NCBI GenBank assembly: GCA_001643675.2
Contig: LSRY02000025.1
Coordinates: 746,001 to 810,000, forward strand
Direction: 5' to 3'
Source: Monocercomonoides exilis
Taxonomy: Eukaryota > Preaxostyla > Oxymonadida > Polymastigidae
Length of the DNA stretch: 64,000 nt
Shown here in pieces: positions 62,758 to 64,000 of the stretch (positions within the stretch are counted from its first letter, which is position 1; each line of letters opens with the position of its first letter). A program made the translations under genes and the position numbers. The notes below the pieces were generated by a model that saw only the letters and a program-made list of their open reading frames with translations, had not been told where the DNA came from and searched no databases.

Positions 62758-63498
62758 CAAAGTTAAATTGTATGCAAATAGAAAAAATCAAGGTTTTATT
62801 TTGACAACACTTCATTAATAATGTATTTATTTTTCATATCATATTTTTATTTTTATCATTTCATCATATTTACAAAGAAATAATCAGTTTTGTCCTTGCA
62901 TGTTGTCAAAAAAATGAAATGTGAAAAAAAAACAAGAAAAAAGTGTTTGTGAAAAAAAGAATTAAAAAATAGTTATATTATAGTTTATCCAATTCAAAAC
63001 AAGCTATGAATTTCTTTTGAGCTACCTGGTTCGCTGATAAAAGTCTTATTAAAATGAGCAAAAAATCTTTATTTCTATATGGGTGATTATTTTTGAAACC
63101 ATATTTTTTCTGTCAAAATTTTGGGTTTGAATATTTGAAATAAATATCAATTAATGAACACTGAAAAGTGAATGATCTATTTTATGGTGCATTTACGATT
63201 TTTTTGAGAAAAATTGTGGCTTTGAAAAACGATAAACAAACATAATTTATTAGAATGAATATTATTTAACTAACGACAATGGATATTCAAAATTATGAAC
63301 ACCCCGAAAAAAGTTATGATTTCAAAAATAATCACCCATATGTGTAAAAAACAAAAAGAAAAAAGAAAACAGTAAATAAATAGAATAAAACTGGTTAAAA
63401 AGGATTTTAAATGTGCCGAAAGCCATCCAGCGTTTTTCGGTTGTTGGCAAGCAAAAACAAAAAAAGTGCCAATAAGGGAAAAAGTCCCAGAAAAAAGT
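62758..63498. repeat. right arm of long inverted repeat
   Basis: A 741 bp reverse complement of 60612-61353, near-perfect, one base shorter because of a homopolymer difference. It carries the second clean MITE copy at the mirrored position. Confidence 0.85.
63080..63338 (-). mobile_element. MITE copy in the right arm
   Basis: Mirror image of the element at 60772-61030, the same 259 bp, with flanking TA (63078-63079 and 63339-63340). It was copied with the arm rather than inserted independently. Confidence 0.75.
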
Positions 63499-63791
63499 TG
63501 ATTCTATATGATATTTTTTCGTTTCAAAATAAAAGATCCAAAAAAAGGGAGGGATTCAAAAATAACTGATCTTTTTTCAATAAAATAAAATAAATATAAA
63601 AATAAAAATAAAAACGAAAACGAAAACTGAGAATTTGAAAAAAAATATATCATTTTTTGAATAATTTTTTTTTTTAAAAAAGCAATAAATAAAAAATAAT
63701 ATATTCAACTACTATTTTGTGTTAACATTTCAATCTTAAACAACATTACTTACTTTCTAACATTTTCCGTTTTCATTAAAAAAGGAAAACA
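63499..63791. other. AT-rich upstream region of the last gene
   Basis: Contains an AAATAAAAAT-type simple repeat (about 63580-63625). Otherwise nothing recognised. Confidence 0.5.
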
Positions 63792-64000
63792 ATGCACTTC
63801 TGTCCATTAAAAACAATTCTGTATTGCATTTCTGTTTTCGAAGTTTTTGTCAAATCCGAACATTCCTTTTTGGAAAATGCTTCAACTAAAAAAATAGATA
63901 CAAATCAATTTGTTAAAGCTCCAAATGTTGAAACGCATATCTTTTCTATTGAAAAAGAAGGCGAACGAGAAACTTTTAATTGTCATAATTGCAATTCTTT
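63792..64000 (+). CDS. 5' end of a secreted or surface protein, truncated by window
   Basis: The ATG at 63792 opens a frame that is uninterrupted to the window end (69 codons). It begins with a hydrophobic signal-like segment (KTILYCISVFEVFV), then polar sequence, and ends in a Cys-rich NCHNCN. The start resembles the beginning of the two beta-helix receptors in style, but too little is present to assign it. Confidence 0.5.
   Translation, partial: MHFCPLKTILYCISVFEVFVKSEHSFLENASTKKIDTNQFVKAPNVETHIFSIEKEGERETFNCHNCNS

Noticed and set aside
1-64000. tRNA genes, rRNA or CRISPR arrays
   Set aside because: A by-eye scan found no B-box-like GGTTCGANTCC on either strand, no rRNA-like sequence and no regularly spaced repeats. 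Absence is not proven without a covariance search.

Overview
This is an AT-rich nuclear window from a protist with many introns. The best fit is an oxymonad (Preaxostyla, Monocercomonoides- or Blattamonas-like). Four things point there: short GT-AG introns in most conserved genes, often with GTATGT- or GTAAGT-like donors; TTAGGG-type telomere-like repeats; very large intronless surface proteins made of right-handed beta-helix repeats, one membrane helix and a degenerate kinase tail; and standard use of TAA, TAG and TGA as stops. The assignment rests on pattern recognition, because no database search was possible.

Layout. Positions 1-4997 hold AT-rich DNA, two copies of a MITE-like element and a decayed minus-strand coiled-coil gene. 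Positions 4998-12845 encode beta-helix/pseudokinase receptor copy 1. Positions 13065-14204 hold unassigned minus-strand exons or relics. From 15.2 to 24 kb lies a compact housekeeping cluster: an N-terminal-motor kinesin (three exons), MCMBP (DNA replication), a TXNDC9/PhLP3-type thioredoxin-fold protein (three exons), a SAM-dependent methyltransferase (five exons) and ribosomal protein uS14/RPS29 (three exons). From 25.5 to 34.6 kb is a protein phosphatase 5 gene whose TPR domain lies in five small exons and whose sixth exon is 8.1 kb long; it carries about 2,200 residues of low-complexity insertion just before the catalytic core. From 34.8 to 41.8 kb are a 1,673-residue disordered protein, a small two-exon gene and a Lunapark-like ER-shaping protein. 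From 41.8 to 49.5 kb are sparse genes and a GC-rich island. Positions 49556-58794 hold receptor copy 2, split by a one-base deletion in a C run.

The last 5 kb carry telomere-like repeats, more MITE copies and an almost perfect 741-742 bp inverted repeat with a 1.4 kb spacer. A new gene with a signal peptide starts at 63792 and runs off the window.

The two receptor copies are in the same orientation, about 45 kb apart. They share long near-identical blocks but differ by a whole extracellular module, which suggests gene conversion and module shuffling. The housekeeping genes appear in head-to-head pairs (kinesin/MCMBP and PP5/disordered protein) with intergenic gaps of about 170-215 bp. The strongest leads for new biology are the expanded PP5, the modular receptor-pseudokinase pair, and the inverted-repeat/MITE system at the right end.
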